Shown: one piece after another, positions 16,827 through 26,418 of the stretch
Numbering within the stretch: position 1 is the stretch's first letter
How the letters are laid out: the number at the start of each line of letters is the position of its first letter
Assembly: GCF_900105355.1 (NCBI RefSeq)
Contig: NZ_FNSC01000001.1
Location: 2,170,001-2,234,000, forward strand
Direction of reading: 5' to 3'
DNA: 64,000 bases
From: Pseudomonas anguilliseptica
Lineage (GTDB): Bacteria > Pseudomonadota > Gammaproteobacteria > Pseudomonadales > Pseudomonadaceae
Position numbers and translations under genes: made by a program
The notes under the pieces: model-generated
The model's input: only the letters and a program-made list of their open reading frames with translations
Told to the model about the DNA's origin: nothing
Databases searched by the model: none

Positions 16827-19127
16827 ATGAGTCACGCCAAAGTGCCGTTGCCGGCATCCCTCGCTCAGCGTTACCCTGTGCTGATTGTGCTCAACACCCT
16901 GGAGCACCCGGACAGCATCGTGCTGCGCAGCGCCGAGGAGGTCGGTCGGGCCTTGCAGAAACATGGCCTGGCGGTTGAGCGAGTCAGCTCGCTGGATGAC
17001 GCGGAAATCGCCTTTCGCGCCGACCCAGCCTATTGCTGCGTCATCCTCGGCTGGGGCCTGTGTGAGGAAAACCTGCCGTTGGCGCTGCACCTGATTCAGC
17101 TGATCCGCCAGCGCACCGCACAGCTGCCGATCATGCTTGGCATGAGCCAGGCGCATCAGAGCCGGGTGCCGCTGGAGTTTGTCGAAAATATCGACGGCTT
17201 TATCTGGCAGCCAGAAGACAGCCCGGAGTTTGTCGCCGGCCGCATCGAAGCCGCTGCCCGGCGTTATCTGGACAGCATCCTGCCGCCATTTTTCGGTGCT
17301 TTGGTGAACTTCGCCGACACCCATGAATACTCTTGGCACACCCCAGGGCATACCGGCGGCACGGCCTTTATGAAGACCGCTGTGGGGCGCAGCTTTCTGG
17401 ATTTTTACGGCGAGCAGATGCTGCGCTCCGACCTCAGCGTGTCGGTGGGTGAGCTGGGCTCGCTGAATGATCACTCCGGGCCGATTGCCGAGGCGGAAAA
17501 GAATGCCGCGCGGGTGTTTGGCGCCGATTACACCTTCTTCTCGGTCGGTGGCAGTTCAGCCAGCAACGAGATCGTCCTGCACTCGGCGGTCACCGATGGC
17601 GATGCGGTGCTGGTCGACCGCAACTGCCACAAGTCGCTGAACTACGCGCTGAATATGTCCGGTGCGGTGCCGCTGTACCTGCGGCCACGGCGTAATGCAC
17701 GCGGGCTGATCGGCCCGGTGCCGCGCAGCGAGCTGACGCCCGAGGCGGTGGCGCAGAAAATCACCGAAAGTCCGCTGATGACCGACAAGCAGGCCCGTCC
17801 GGTACTGGCGGTGCTGACCAACTCGACCTACGACGGCCTCTGCTACAACGTGCAGACCACCACCCGCGAACTGAGCCAGAGCGTCGAGCGGATTCACTAC
17901 GACGAAGCCTGGTACGCCTACGCGCGCTTCAATCCGCTGTATGAAGGCCGCTACGGCATGCACCGTGGCGAACGGCATGCCGATGACGCCACGGTGACCG
18001 TTACCCATTCGACCCACAAACTGCTGGCGGCGCTGTCGCAGGCCTCGATGATCCATATCCGTTCGGGCAAGGTGCCAGTCAAGCCGGCGCTGTTCAACGA
18101 GGAGTTTATGATGCACACCTCGACCTCGCCGCAGTACAGCATCATTGCCTCCACCGATGTGTCGGCGAAGATGATGGACGATGCCGGCGAGTACCTCACC
18201 GATGAGTCCATCGGCGAAGCCATCGCCTTCCGCCAGGCCATGGTGCGTCTGGGTAATGAGGTGCGTAAGCGCAAGCCACAGGATTGGTGGTTTGGCGTGT
18301 GGCAACCGGATGAGGTCAACGGCGTGCCCTTTGCCGACCTCGACCCGCAGACCTTGCGCCAGGGCGATGCCTGGGTGCTCAAGCCGAACGCCAGCTGGCA
18401 TGGCTTTGGCGACCTGGGCCGTGATTACTGCATGCTCGACCCGATCAAGGTCACCGTGCTGACCCCAGGGCAGACCCTGGAAGGGCAGATGGAGGCCAGC
18501 GGCATTCCGGCACCGCTGGTGTCGTCGTTCCTTGCCAGCCGCGGCATCGTGGTGGAAAAGACCGAGCCGTATTCCATCCTGCTGTTGTTCAGCCTGGGCG
18601 TAACCAAGGGCAAGTGGGGTTCGCTGGTCGCCGGGCTGATGGAGTTCAAGAAGCACTACGACAGCAACGCCTCGCTGGAACTGGTGATGCCTGAGCTGGT
18701 CGCCAACCACGGCGAGCGCTACGCCGGCATGGGCCTCAAGGATCTGGCCGACGCCATGCATCAGGACATGCTCGCCTCCAAGCTGCTTCATAACATGGAC
18801 GCCGCCTTCAACCTGCTGCCGGATGTGGTGAGTTCGCCGCGCGAGACCTACGCCAAGCTGGTGAAGGGCCAGATCGAGCAGATCGCCGTGCGCGACATGC
18901 TGAACCGCACCGTGGCTGTGCAGGTGGTGCCGTATCCGCCGGGCATTCCGCTGATGATGCCGGGCGAGAAGGCCGGTGCCGACAAGCAGGCGATCATCGA
19001 TTACCTGCTGGCGATGGAGCTGTTCGACAGCCATTTCCCCGGTTTCGAGCACGACAACCATGGCGTCGAGATTGAGCGCGATGGTCAGGGTGGGCTGACG
19101 TACAGGGTCTATGTGGTCAAACAGTAA
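16827..19127 (+). CDS. second Orn/Lys/Arg decarboxylase, CadA/LdcA-like in places
   Basis: Encodes 766 residues with the same architecture as its upstream neighbour. The PLP lysine is K398 in THSTHKLLAALSQASM. It differs from the AdiA-like gene at specificity-region stretches: TPGHTGGTAFMKTAVGRSF and DLSVSVGELGSLNDHSGP resemble CadA/LdcA/SpeF enzymes, so lysine or ornithine is a plausible substrate. It starts 40 bases after its neighbour with an AAGGAG site, which suggests one operon. The two are old paralogues, not a recent duplication. Substrate cannot be fixed from sequence alone. Confidence 0.86.
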   Translation: MSHAKVPLPASLAQRYPVLIVLNTLEHPDSIVLRSAEEVGRALQKHGLAVERVSSLDDAEIAFRADPAYCCVILGWGLCEENLPLALHLIQLIRQRTAQLPIMLGMSQAHQSRVPLEFVENIDGFIWQPEDSPEFVAGRIEAAARRYLDSILPPFFGALVNFADTHEYSWHTPGHTGGTAFMKTAVGRSFLDFYGEQMLRSDLSVSVGELGSLNDHSGPIAEAEKNAARVFGADYTFFSVGGSSASNEIVLHSAVTDGDAVLVDRNCHKSLNYALNMSGAVPLYLRPRRNARGLIGPVPRSELTPEAVAQKITESPLMTDKQARPVLAVLTNSTYDGLCYNVQTTTRELSQSVERIHYDEAWYAYARFNPLYEGRYGMHRGERHADDATVTVTHSTHKLLAALSQASMIHIRSGKVPVKPALFNEEFMMHTSTSPQYSIIASTDVSAKMMDDAGEYLTDESIGEAIAFRQAMVRLGNEVRKRKPQDWWFGVWQPDEVNGVPFADLDPQTLRQGDAWVLKPNASWHGFGDLGRDYCMLDPIKVTVLTPGQTLEGQMEASGIPAPLVSSFLASRGIVVEKTEPYSILLLFSLGVTKGKWGSLVAGLMEFKKHYDSNASLELVMPELVANHGERYAGMGLKDLADAMHQDMLASKLLHNMDAAFNLLPDVVSSPRETYAKLVKGQIEQIAVRDMLNRTVAVQVVPYPPGIPLMMPGEKAGADKQAIIDYLLAMELFDSHFPGFEHDNHGVEIERDGQGGLTYRVYVVKQ

Positions 19128-19201
19128 CCCTTAGCCACTCCCGACCAGCAGCCTTGGCTGCTGGTCGCGGCCAGTGCCACGCACAGAACAAGGAGAGGTC
19201 G

Positions 19202-20530
19202 ATGGCTGAGTCAAGCAAGAAGATGAGTCTGGTGGGGCTCACCACCCTGGTGGCGGTCAACATGATGGGGTCGGGCATCATCATGTTGCCGTCGAGCATG
19301 GCCCAGTTGGGCGCGGTTTCGCTGCTGTCGTGGATCATCACGGCCGTCGGCTCCATGGCCATTGCCTACTGTTTCGCCCAGTGCGGCATCTACTGCCATC
19401 GCTCGGGCGGTATGTCGGCCTATACCGAGGAGGCGCATGGCAAGTCGGCGTTTTTTCTCTGTTCGTTTCTGTATTTCCTTTCGCTGGCCATCGGCAACGT
19501 GGCCATCGGTATTTCTGCGGTGGGCTATCTCACGCCGTTCTTCCCCTGGTTGGGTAGCGGCGCGATTCCGCTCTTTGTCGGTACGGTCGGGCTGATCTGG
19601 CTGACCACAGTGGCCAATTTCGGCGGCCCGCATATCACCGGCAAGATCGGCGCAATCACCGTCTGGGGCGTGATTATCCCGGTGGCAGGGCTCAGCCTGA
19701 TTGGCTGGTTCTGGTTTGACCCTGCGGTGTTGAAGGATGCCTGGAACCCTCACAGCCTGAAGATCAGCGACGCCATTGCGCAGAGTATTCCGCTGACTCT
19801 GTGGGCCTTCCTCGGCATGGAATCGGCGGCGCAGAACTCCGATGCGGTGGAAAATCCCGAGCGCAATGTGCCGCTGGCCTGTCTGTTCGGTACCCTCGGC
19901 GCGGCGGTGGTGTATGTGCTGTCGACCACGGTGATTCAGGGCATTGTGCCGAATGCCGAGCTGGCCAACTCCAGCGCACCATTTGCCTATGTCTATGCGC
20001 AGATGTTCAACCCCTTTATCGGCAACATCATCATGGGCCTGGCTGTCATGGCCTGTATCGGCTCGCTGCTGGGTTGGCAGTTCACTTTGGCGCAAACGGC
20101 CAAGGTCACGGCGGATCAGGGCATGTTCCTCAAACTGTTCGGCAAGGTGACGGCAGCCAATGCCCCGGTGATCGGCATGATCGTGTGCGGGGTGCTGCAA
20201 ACCCTGTTGGCACTGTCGACCATCTCGCCGAATGCCAGCGCGCAGTTCAGCAAGCTGGTCAACCTGGCGGCCGTCACCAACCTGATCCCCTATGTCACGG
20301 CGCTCTCCGGCTTGCAGGTGATCATGTACAAGGCGCGGGTCAGCGCGGCGGTGTACACGCGCAACCTCGTGGTGCTGATGATGGCCATGGTCTATTGCTT
20401 CTACGCCCTGTATGCCTCGGGCAAGGATGCGGTGTTCGGCGCGATGCTGGTGCTGGCGCTGGGCTACCTGCTGTACGGCTTTATCGCCAAGCGCTTTGTC
20501 GCTGAGCAGCCCGCGCCCGGTAAGGCGTGA
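19202..20530 (+). CDS. PotE/AdiC/CadB-family amino acid-amine antiporter
   Basis: Encodes 442 residues with about twelve membrane segments (APC superfamily). The first helix has VNMMGSGIIMLPSSMAQLG, the G-S-G motif that binds substrate carboxylate; ITVWGVIIPVAGL, LWAFLGMESAAQNSDAVENPERNVP and GSLLGWQFTLAQTAK match E. coli PotE (putrescine/ornithine) very closely. It would export the amine made by the upstream decarboxylases in exchange for the amino acid. ATG at 19202 follows AAGGAGAGG. Exact substrate pair is unresolved. Confidence 0.88.
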   Translation: MAESSKKMSLVGLTTLVAVNMMGSGIIMLPSSMAQLGAVSLLSWIITAVGSMAIAYCFAQCGIYCHRSGGMSAYTEEAHGKSAFFLCSFLYFLSLAIGNVAIGISAVGYLTPFFPWLGSGAIPLFVGTVGLIWLTTVANFGGPHITGKIGAITVWGVIIPVAGLSLIGWFWFDPAVLKDAWNPHSLKISDAIAQSIPLTLWAFLGMESAAQNSDAVENPERNVPLACLFGTLGAAVVYVLSTTVIQGIVPNAELANSSAPFAYVYAQMFNPFIGNIIMGLAVMACIGSLLGWQFTLAQTAKVTADQGMFLKLFGKVTAANAPVIGMIVCGVLQTLLALSTISPNASAQFSKLVNLAAVTNLIPYVTALSGLQVIMYKARVSAAVYTRNLVVLMMAMVYCFYALYASGKDAVFGAMLVLALGYLLYGFIAKRFVAEQPAPGKA

Positions 20531-20575
20531 GTATGAAAGCGGACTGCCAAGCCATCTGAATCTGGGGATATGGAC

Positions 20576-21481
20576 ATGAACGGACAACTGCTAAAACCCA
20601 TCAATCTGCTGCTGGCCTGCCTGCTCGCCCTGCCGCTGCTGGCCAGCGCCAGTACGCTGGAACGCGTGCGCAGCAGTAACAGCCTGACCCTCGGTTACTT
20701 GCCGGATATCGCACCCTTCAGCAGCCAGCAGGGCGGCCAGCCCAGCGGCTACGCCATAGATCTGTGTGAGCAGGTTGCCGCGCACATTAAATCCGAGCTG
20801 GACCTGGCCGATCTGCAGGTGCGTTACCAGGCGGTGGAGGAGGCCGAGAGTATCGCCGCCGTCAGCGCGGGCAGTATCGACATTCTCTGCTCGCCGACCC
20901 TGGAAACGCTGACAGAGCGCAAGGCGGTGAGTTTTTCGCTGCCGATCTACACCGCCGGCCTTGCCGCGCTGGTGCGTGAGGATGTCTCGCCGGCGCTGGT
21001 CAATGTGCTTAACGGCAAGGTGGCGCATAGCGGCCCGACCTGGCGGGCCACCATCAACCGCGGCCTGGCCAATCACACCTATGCGGTAACCGAAGGCGGT
21101 GCGACCGAAGCCTGGGTGCGTCAGCAGCAGAACCAGCTGGGCGTGGTTGCCACTCTGGTGACGGTCGCCAACCCGGAGCAGGGCGTGCAACTGGTGGCGG
21201 ATGGCAAGGCCGATGCGTTCTTTTCTGAGCGCATCCTGCTGCAGAACTACCTGGCCAAGAACAAGGAAGCCAGCGAGATGAGGGTGCTGGAGCGCATCTA
21301 CGAATTCGCTCCGGTGGCCATGGCCCTGGCCCGTGATGATGAGGACCTGCGCCTGCTGGTGGATACCGCGCTGAGTGAAAGCTACCGCTCCGGCGAGCTG
21401 GAGAACATCTACCGCCACCACCTGGGCGAGCCGGGTGAGATGGTCAAGGTGTTGTTCAAAGTCTACGCATTGCCGCGGTAA
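20576..21481 (+). CDS. orphan periplasmic solute-binding protein (SBP_bac_3 type)
   Basis: Encodes about 301 residues. A signal peptide (hydrophobic core LLACLLALPLLASAS) precedes a cluster-3 amino-acid-binding-protein fold (LTLGYLPDIAPFSS...GYAIDLCEQVA). The ATG at 20576 is favoured over that at 20570 by spacing to GGGGA. No permease or ATPase lies nearby, yet it is 45 bases behind the antiporter gene and ahead of a strong terminator, so it appears to be part of the decarboxylase operon and may bind a basic amino acid or amine. Confidence 0.82.
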   Translation: MNGQLLKPINLLLACLLALPLLASASTLERVRSSNSLTLGYLPDIAPFSSQQGGQPSGYAIDLCEQVAAHIKSELDLADLQVRYQAVEEAESIAAVSAGSIDILCSPTLETLTERKAVSFSLPIYTAGLAALVREDVSPALVNVLNGKVAHSGPTWRATINRGLANHTYAVTEGGATEAWVRQQQNQLGVVATLVTVANPEQGVQLVADGKADAFFSERILLQNYLAKNKEASEMRVLERIYEFAPVAMALARDDEDLRLLVDTALSESYRSGELENIYRHHLGEPGEMVKVLFKVYALPR

Positions 21482-21501
21482 CGGATGCATTGGTGTGGTG
21501 T

Positions 21502-21532
21502 AACAAGGCCGCCAATGGGCGGCCTTGTTGTT
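21502..21532 (+). terminator. terminator closing the decarboxylase island
   Basis: A perfect 12-bp stem (AACAAGGCCGCC and its complement) around an AATG loop. The tail GTTGTTG is only moderately T-rich. It separates the island from the convergent EthD gene and could serve both strands. Confidence 0.8.
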
Positions 21533-21554
21533 GTGGGGTATTTGCGTCTTCGCG

Positions 21555-21863
21555 CTAGATGAGCACTTCATCAATCTGCAGCAGTGGCTGAATATCGGTG
21601 AAGTTGGCGATGTCGCCGATGATGCTTGGGCCGTGTTGCGCCAGCGTTGCCTGAAACGCTTCAACCGAACTTATCCAGATATTCGCCAGGCAGATGAACG
21701 CCGCAGGTGCACCATCCGGCGTCGCGAGGCCCCTGCGAACCTGGCTGTTGCGGCAGTTGCCGGCGAGCAGGCGAGTGACCATGGGGATGTGCTGTTCGAG
21801 GTAGTAGCTGAAGTCGAAGCGGGCACCAGCTGTCTGTGGGTAAGCGATGGACACGCAGTACAT
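21555..21863 (-). CDS. EthD-family small protein
   Basis: Encodes 102 residues of the dimeric alpha-beta-barrel EthD fold, with the family opening YP(x)nFDFSYYLEQHIPMV and a conserved histidine in EQHIPM. AGGAG precedes the ATG. Members are found in diverse catabolic and stress settings; the role here is unknown. It is the last gene of a minus-strand run behind the lipase-like gene. Confidence 0.8.
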   Translation of the reverse strand: MYCVSIAYPQTAGARFDFSYYLEQHIPMVTRLLAGNCRNSQVRRGLATPDGAPAAFICLANIWISSVEAFQATLAQHGPSIIGDIANFTDIQPLLQIDEVLI

Positions 21864-21897
21864 GAGGCTCTCCTGTTATGCAGGTGTTCGAGAACGG

Positions 21898-23181
21898 TTA
21901 GGTATCGTTCGCGGGGTTGCAGCCGTGAGCGGGCAGGCTGCTTAGTGCGCGTTCAAGCAGGGCATGGCTGCGTGTGCTGTTGAGGATGCTGGTGTGGGTT
22001 TCGTCGAGCAGGAACAGGCGTTCGGCTTCATCCTGGGCGGCGGCGCGTAGTGCGCTGGCCAGGGGCACCGTGCCGTCATTCGGATTGGGCAGCATGCGCG
22101 TGTTGCCGGCATAGCTGACCAGCAGCCATTGACGCATATGCGCCGGCAGCGGCGTGGCAAACAGGCGTTGCAGGTAAGGGCTGCCCGGCGCCATATCGCG
22201 CCACACTGGAATATCCAGCGGCACATCCCGTACTCCACTGGCCGCCGAGGGGTGGCCATCCCAGGGCGTCGACAACGTGATAAACAGGCAGAGGCGTTGG
22301 TTGTCATCCGTGCTCAACAGCTGCACGGCGCGCCGCGCCACCAGGCCTCCCATGCTGTGGGCAAACACATGCAGGCGCGGCGGTGTGTGGCGCAACTGCA
22401 GATCACGGATGGCGACGCTGAGCATATAGGCGCTGTTGTTCAGTGGCAGGCCGCTGGGGAAGTGGTAGAGCACCAGCTGATAACGCTGCAAATCGAGGTT
22501 GGCGGCCAGTGCCTGCCAGACGCGCGGCGAGGAGTTGATGCCGTGTACCAGAACGATCGGTTCCTTGTGCTTATCCCAGGGCGCGAGCAGGTACAAGCCA
22601 TAGCCCAGTTCGCGCATAAAGGTCAGTGGTTGCCAGGCTCCCATGCGCACATTTTTATCGTTGAAGCGCGGGTCGTCGAAGCTTACCGGCTGCAGGTAGT
22701 TGCTCTGCATGCGCGGTTGTTCGTGGTACAGCACCTCCAGGCTGAGATCCAGCGCAGGGGCTTGCTGCAGGTCACTGGGAGTAAGGCATAGCGGGTTGAG
22801 CTGACTGAGGCGCGCCCGCTCATCTGGCTCTGGCTGCACGCTAAGAGGTGCGCTCTGGGCATTGCTCAGCCAGTGGCGGGGCTCGTCGTTGTCGAGGATA
22901 AAGTTGCCGTTGCGGTCATCGAAACCCAGCAACTGGTAAGCGGCCGGCGCGGCGGTGAAGTAAAAGGTCTCGTCGGGGGCGGCGATACGGTAGGCGATCA
23001 GTTTGCTGTCCGCATCAAGCAGCGCGACCAGCGCGCTGCGGCCGGAGTCCGAGACTTGCAGCTGACCGGGGATCAGCAGCAGCTCCTGGCGGGCCTGCTG
23101 CATTTCCTTATCCAGTTTCAGCAGGCTGCAGCCGCTGCTGAGCAGCAGCGCAGCGGCCAGTAACACGGGCCATCCGCTCAT
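21898..23181 (-). CDS. alpha/beta-hydrolase (lipase-like) lipoprotein
   Basis: Encodes 427 residues. The N terminus is a lipoprotein signal (LLAAALLLSSGC, Cys18). An N-terminal region of about 200 residues precedes an alpha/beta-hydrolase domain that begins PIVLVHGINSSPRVW and has the nucleophile elbow FAHSMGGLVARR. LPNPNDGTVPLASA and DETHTSIL hold the likely acid and histidine. It would be anchored in the envelope as a lipase or esterase. It lies 18 bases after the NfeD gene, in one operon with the SPFH protein. Confidence 0.85.
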   Translation of the reverse strand: MSGWPVLLAAALLLSSGCSLLKLDKEMQQARQELLLIPGQLQVSDSGRSALVALLDADSKLIAYRIAAPDETFYFTAAPAAYQLLGFDDRNGNFILDNDEPRHWLSNAQSAPLSVQPEPDERARLSQLNPLCLTPSDLQQAPALDLSLEVLYHEQPRMQSNYLQPVSFDDPRFNDKNVRMGAWQPLTFMRELGYGLYLLAPWDKHKEPIVLVHGINSSPRVWQALAANLDLQRYQLVLYHFPSGLPLNNSAYMLSVAIRDLQLRHTPPRLHVFAHSMGGLVARRAVQLLSTDDNQRLCLFITLSTPWDGHPSAASGVRDVPLDIPVWRDMAPGSPYLQRLFATPLPAHMRQWLLVSYAGNTRMLPNPNDGTVPLASALRAAAQDEAERLFLLDETHTSILNSTRSHALLERALSSLPAHGCNPANDT

Positions 23182-23199
23182 CCGGCCACCTCAAGGGGC

Positions 23200-23655
23200 T
23201 TAACTTGCTTGCTCGGCCTCAACGCGCAACAGCACGCCATCCTGCCCCACCACCCGTACAGGCGTGCCGGCTGGTAGATCAGCGCCGATGACCAGCCACA
23301 GGCTGTCGCCGGCCTTGATCTTGCCGCGTCCGCCGCTGATCGCTTCGTGCAGCACAAAGGTACGGCCGACGAATTCGCTACCGCGCTGGTTCAGCCCAGG
23401 CTGGTCGGAAGGCTTGGCTGCACTGCGCTGACGTTGCCACCAGAACACTGCAGTGAGTATCGAGAGCAGGCCGAACAGAATGAACTGCGCAGCCCAGGGC
23501 AGGCCGGGGAAGATAAAGGTCAGCAGGCCGACGCTGGCGGCGGCCAGGCCGATCCACAGCAGATAGCCGCCGGCACCGAACACTTCGAGGATCAGCAGCA
23601 GGGTGCCGAACGCCAGCCAGTTCCAGTACGACAGGTGCTGTAAAAAGTCCCACAT
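23200..23655 (-). CDS. NfeD-family membrane protein
   Basis: Encodes 151 residues: three or four hydrophobic helices (about 1-75) and a C-terminal OB-fold (about 90-150, containing SGGRGKIKAGDSLWLVIGAD). NfeD proteins are almost always paired with an SPFH/stomatin partner, here encoded 3 bases upstream. The pair is thought to organise membrane microdomains. Confidence 0.9.
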   Translation of the reverse strand: MWDFLQHLSYWNWLAFGTLLLILEVFGAGGYLLWIGLAAASVGLLTFIFPGLPWAAQFILFGLLSILTAVFWWQRQRSAAKPSDQPGLNQRGSEFVGRTFVLHEAISGGRGKIKAGDSLWLVIGADLPAGTPVRVVGQDGVLLRVEAEQAS

Positions 23656-23658
23656 GGT

Positions 23659-24579
23659 TTAACCCTTCTTCTCGCCGAAGGTGGCTTTGACAATTTCGCT
23701 GATACCGCCGACTGCGCCGATCACCTGGCTGGCTTCCAGCGGCATCAGGATGACTTTGCTGTTATTGGCGCTGGCCAGTTGACCGAGGGCTTCGATGTAT
23801 TTCTGCGCGACGAAGTAGTTGACTGCCTGTACGTTGCCCTGGGCGATGGCTTCGGAAACCATGCGCGTGGCTTCGGCTTCTGCCTGGGCGGCACGTTCGC
23901 GCGCTTCGGCTTCGAGGAAGGCAGCCTGGCGCTGGCCTTCGGCCTTGAGGATGTCGCCCTGCTTCTGCCCTTCGGCGGTGAGAATGGCAGCGGCGCGCAG
24001 GCCTTCGGCTTCGAGAATCTGTGCGCGCTTGATCCGTTCGGCTTTCATCTGCCCGGACATGGCGGCCATCAGGTCGGCGGGCGGGCTGATGTCCTTGATT
24101 TCGATCCGGGTGATCTTGATGCCCCAGGGCGCGGTGGCTTCATCGACGGTGCGCAGCAGGCGTTCGTTGATGGCGTCGCGCTGGCCGAGCATGGCATCCA
24201 GCTCCATGGAGCCAAGCACGGTACGGATATTGGTCATCACCAGGTTGCGGATGGCGTGTTCGAGGTTGTTCACCTCGTAGGCCGCCTGGGCCGAGTTGAT
24301 GATCTGGAAGAAGCAGATGGCGTCGATCTGCACTGTGGCGTTATCGGCGGTGATGACTTCCTGTGGCGGAATATCCAGCACGTTTTCCATCACATTGAGC
24401 TTGCGGCCGATCTTGTCCATGACCGGTACGATGATGTTCAGACCTGGCTTGAGGGTGTTGGTGTAGCGGCCGAAGCGCTCGACTGTCCACTCGAAGCCCT
24501 GCGGCACGACCTTGAAGCCCATAAAGACGATGGCGACGGCGAGGCCGACAAAGAGAAAAATGACGCTGCCGATTTCCAT
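23659..24579 (-). CDS. SPFH/stomatin-like protein (slipin, QmcA-like)
   Basis: Encodes 306 residues. One N-terminal membrane anchor ([20 protein letters not shown]) is followed by the SPFH/band-7 domain (about 25-190, [19 protein letters not shown]) and a long alanine/glutamate-rich coiled coil (about 190-260, with repeats of AEGQ/AEA). AAGGAG precedes the ATG. It forms oligomeric membrane scaffolds with its NfeD partner. Confidence 0.92.
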   Translation of the reverse strand: MEIGSVIFLFVGLAVAIVFMGFKVVPQGFEWTVERFGRYTNTLKPGLNIIVPVMDKIGRKLNVMENVLDIPPQEVITADNATVQIDAICFFQIINSAQAAYEVNNLEHAIRNLVMTNIRTVLGSMELDAMLGQRDAINERLLRTVDEATAPWGIKITRIEIKDISPPADLMAAMSGQMKAERIKRAQILEAEGLRAAAILTAEGQKQGDILKAEGQRQAAFLEAEARERAAQAEAEATRMVSEAIAQGNVQAVNYFVAQKYIEALGQLASANNSKVILMPLEASQVIGAVGGISEIVKATFGEKKG

Positions 24580-24703
24580 GTGATGTAGCTCCTTGGCGGG
24601 TTTTAGTCTGCGGATTAGCTGTTCAGGTATCTAAGCACAGTTGGCATTGGCGCTGCTGTCGATGGCGTTGCAGAGTGTGCCGGTCAACGGTCATGGCTGC
24701 CGA

Positions 24704-26290
24704 TCAGTGCACGTTTGGCGCGAGGGCTTTTATCAGGCGCACGTCGCGCGCATAGATGTCCGGGTAGTAGCGCAGGGCCCCGTCCTTGCTGGCCTCGACC
24801 GTCCAGTAGGCAATCAGCAGCGGTGCCGGATGTTGCAGGCGGTATTGCTGGGTTTCGCCGCTGGCGATACGCGTCTGCACGCTGCTCAGCTCATCCGGAG
24901 TGAGCAGCCAGGCGAGCAGGGTGTCGACGGCCTCGACCCGTACACAGCCCGAGCTGAATGCACGTGGGGCTTTGCTGAACAGCTGCTGGCTGGGAGTGTC
25001 ATGCAAATAGACCGCAAATGGATTGTCAAAGCGCACAGCGACGCGGCCAAGCGGGTTATGGCTACCGGCGGACTGGCGTAGGAGGATCGCCCCGGGCCTT
25101 TCCCAGTCGATGCTCTGCGGGTCGAGCAGGTTGCCGTCGCGGTCGAGCACGCTCATCTGGTGGCGCTCCAGGTAGCTGATGTCGTCACGAATGGCAGGCA
25201 GTTTGTCTTCGCGCAGAATAGTCGGCGGCACGGTCCAGGTCGGATTGAGGGTCAGCCGCACGATGCTGGAGGCGAGCAGCGGCGTTTGTCGTTCGGCGCG
25301 GCCGACCTGGGGGCGCGTGCGCCAGAGCAGCTGGTTATTGCGCCGCACCTGAATTTCGGCGGCTGCGACATTGATCAGCACTTCGGCATCGCCCATTGCG
25401 TCGGCCAGCCAGCGCAGGCGCTCAAGGTTGGCGCGCAGCTGCTCGCGGCGCAGCTGTGGGCTGATATTCAGCTCGGTCAGGCTGGCGGGGCCGAGAATGC
25501 CATCCGGGTTGAGACCGTGATCGCGTTGAAAATTCTCCAGGGCGCTTTGCGTGGGCAGATCATACGTGCTGCCCAGTTCTTCTGGTGGTACAGCCAGGTA
25601 GCCCTGGGCGAACAGGCGTGCGCGCAAAGCTGGCAGTCGCGCATCCTTGCCGCCGGGCTTTAGCAGTGCGCCACTGGCGAGCGTTGCCCATTCCTGTAAC
25701 GGCTGTAGGCGTTGGTGCGCATAGGCGCGGCGTAGCCGCTGGTATTGCACGGTGGCCGGCCGTGCGCTGGCGAAGGCCAGGGATGGTGTGTGCAAATGCA
25801 GCAGGGCCAGTGAGAGAGTCGCCAGCTGCGGGTCTGGGTTGGTATGCCCTGATGCCTGCCACAGTGGCTCCAGGCGTTGTTGCAGCAGGCGGCCGCGACG
25901 TAGATGCAACAGGGCTTGCAGGTAGCTGTGGCTGGTCAGCAATTCCGCACAGTCGCGCTGCTCGGCGAAACTTTCCGCAACCAGGCTAGGCAGCAGATAG
26001 TCGCTGGGCTGCAGACCGTCATCTTCCAATTGCGCCAGCTGTTCGCGCAATTGCAGCAGTTGCTCGCTGTTCTGCCAGGCTGGTTGGCCGTTGCGTTGCG
26101 CATAAAAAGCCTGCAGCAGGCGCTGAGCATTCTCGTCTAGGCTTGTCGGGAATGTGCTGCAGTGCTGCGTCAACTGAGCCAGTAATGGGCGCAGATCGGC
26201 GCTGGTGGCAAAGGACGCATCGGTGGCATTGGCGACCAATGGCAGGGTGAGCAGGGCGGCGCTCAGGTAAAGTGTGCGTTTTTTGAACAA
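24704..26290 (-). CDS. L,D-transpeptidase of the YcbB/LdtD type
   Basis: Encodes about 528 residues if translation starts at the TTG at 26290, which follows GGAG and gives a clean signal peptide (FKKRTLYLSAALLTLPLVAN). A peptidoglycan-binding domain (TQSALENFQRDHGLNPDGIL) lies upstream of a YkuD catalytic domain with HDTPSQQLFSKAPRAFSSGC, catalytic Cys449 and following VRVEAVD. It would make 3-3 crosslinks or attach lipoprotein to murein. E. coli LdtD is somewhat longer (615). It is divergent from a second L,D-transpeptidase-like gene. Confidence 0.88.
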   Translation of the reverse strand: MFKKRTLYLSAALLTLPLVANATDASFATSADLRPLLAQLTQHCSTFPTSLDENAQRLLQAFYAQRNGQPAWQNSEQLLQLREQLAQLEDDGLQPSDYLLPSLVAESFAEQRDCAELLTSHSYLQALLHLRRGRLLQQRLEPLWQASGHTNPDPQLATLSLALLHLHTPSLAFASARPATVQYQRLRRAYAHQRLQPLQEWATLASGALLKPGGKDARLPALRARLFAQGYLAVPPEELGSTYDLPTQSALENFQRDHGLNPDGILGPASLTELNISPQLRREQLRANLERLRWLADAMGDAEVLINVAAAEIQVRRNNQLLWRTRPQVGRAERQTPLLASSIVRLTLNPTWTVPPTILREDKLPAIRDDISYLERHQMSVLDRDGNLLDPQSIDWERPGAILLRQSAGSHNPLGRVAVRFDNPFAVYLHDTPSQQLFSKAPRAFSSGCVRVEAVDTLLAWLLTPDELSSVQTRIASGETQQYRLQHPAPLLIAYWTVEASKDGALRYYPDIYARDVRLIKALAPNVH

Positions 26291-26418
26291 TCTACTGCTC
26301 CAGTCCTTGGCTCTGAATAGAATCCCGCACGTGGGATTTAACACAAAAAGTATAGACAGGCCGTAGTTGGATCTTGTGACAGGACGTCCTGGGGTCAGTA
26401 CCTTGAGGTATTTGCGCA

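Noticed and set aside
17556-19061. 501-residue minus-strand frame over the second decarboxylase
   Set aside because: Same reasoning; it mirrors codon bias of the true gene.
19211-20587. 458-residue minus-strand frame over the antiporter
   Set aside because: Histidine- and arginine-rich shadow of a membrane-protein gene.
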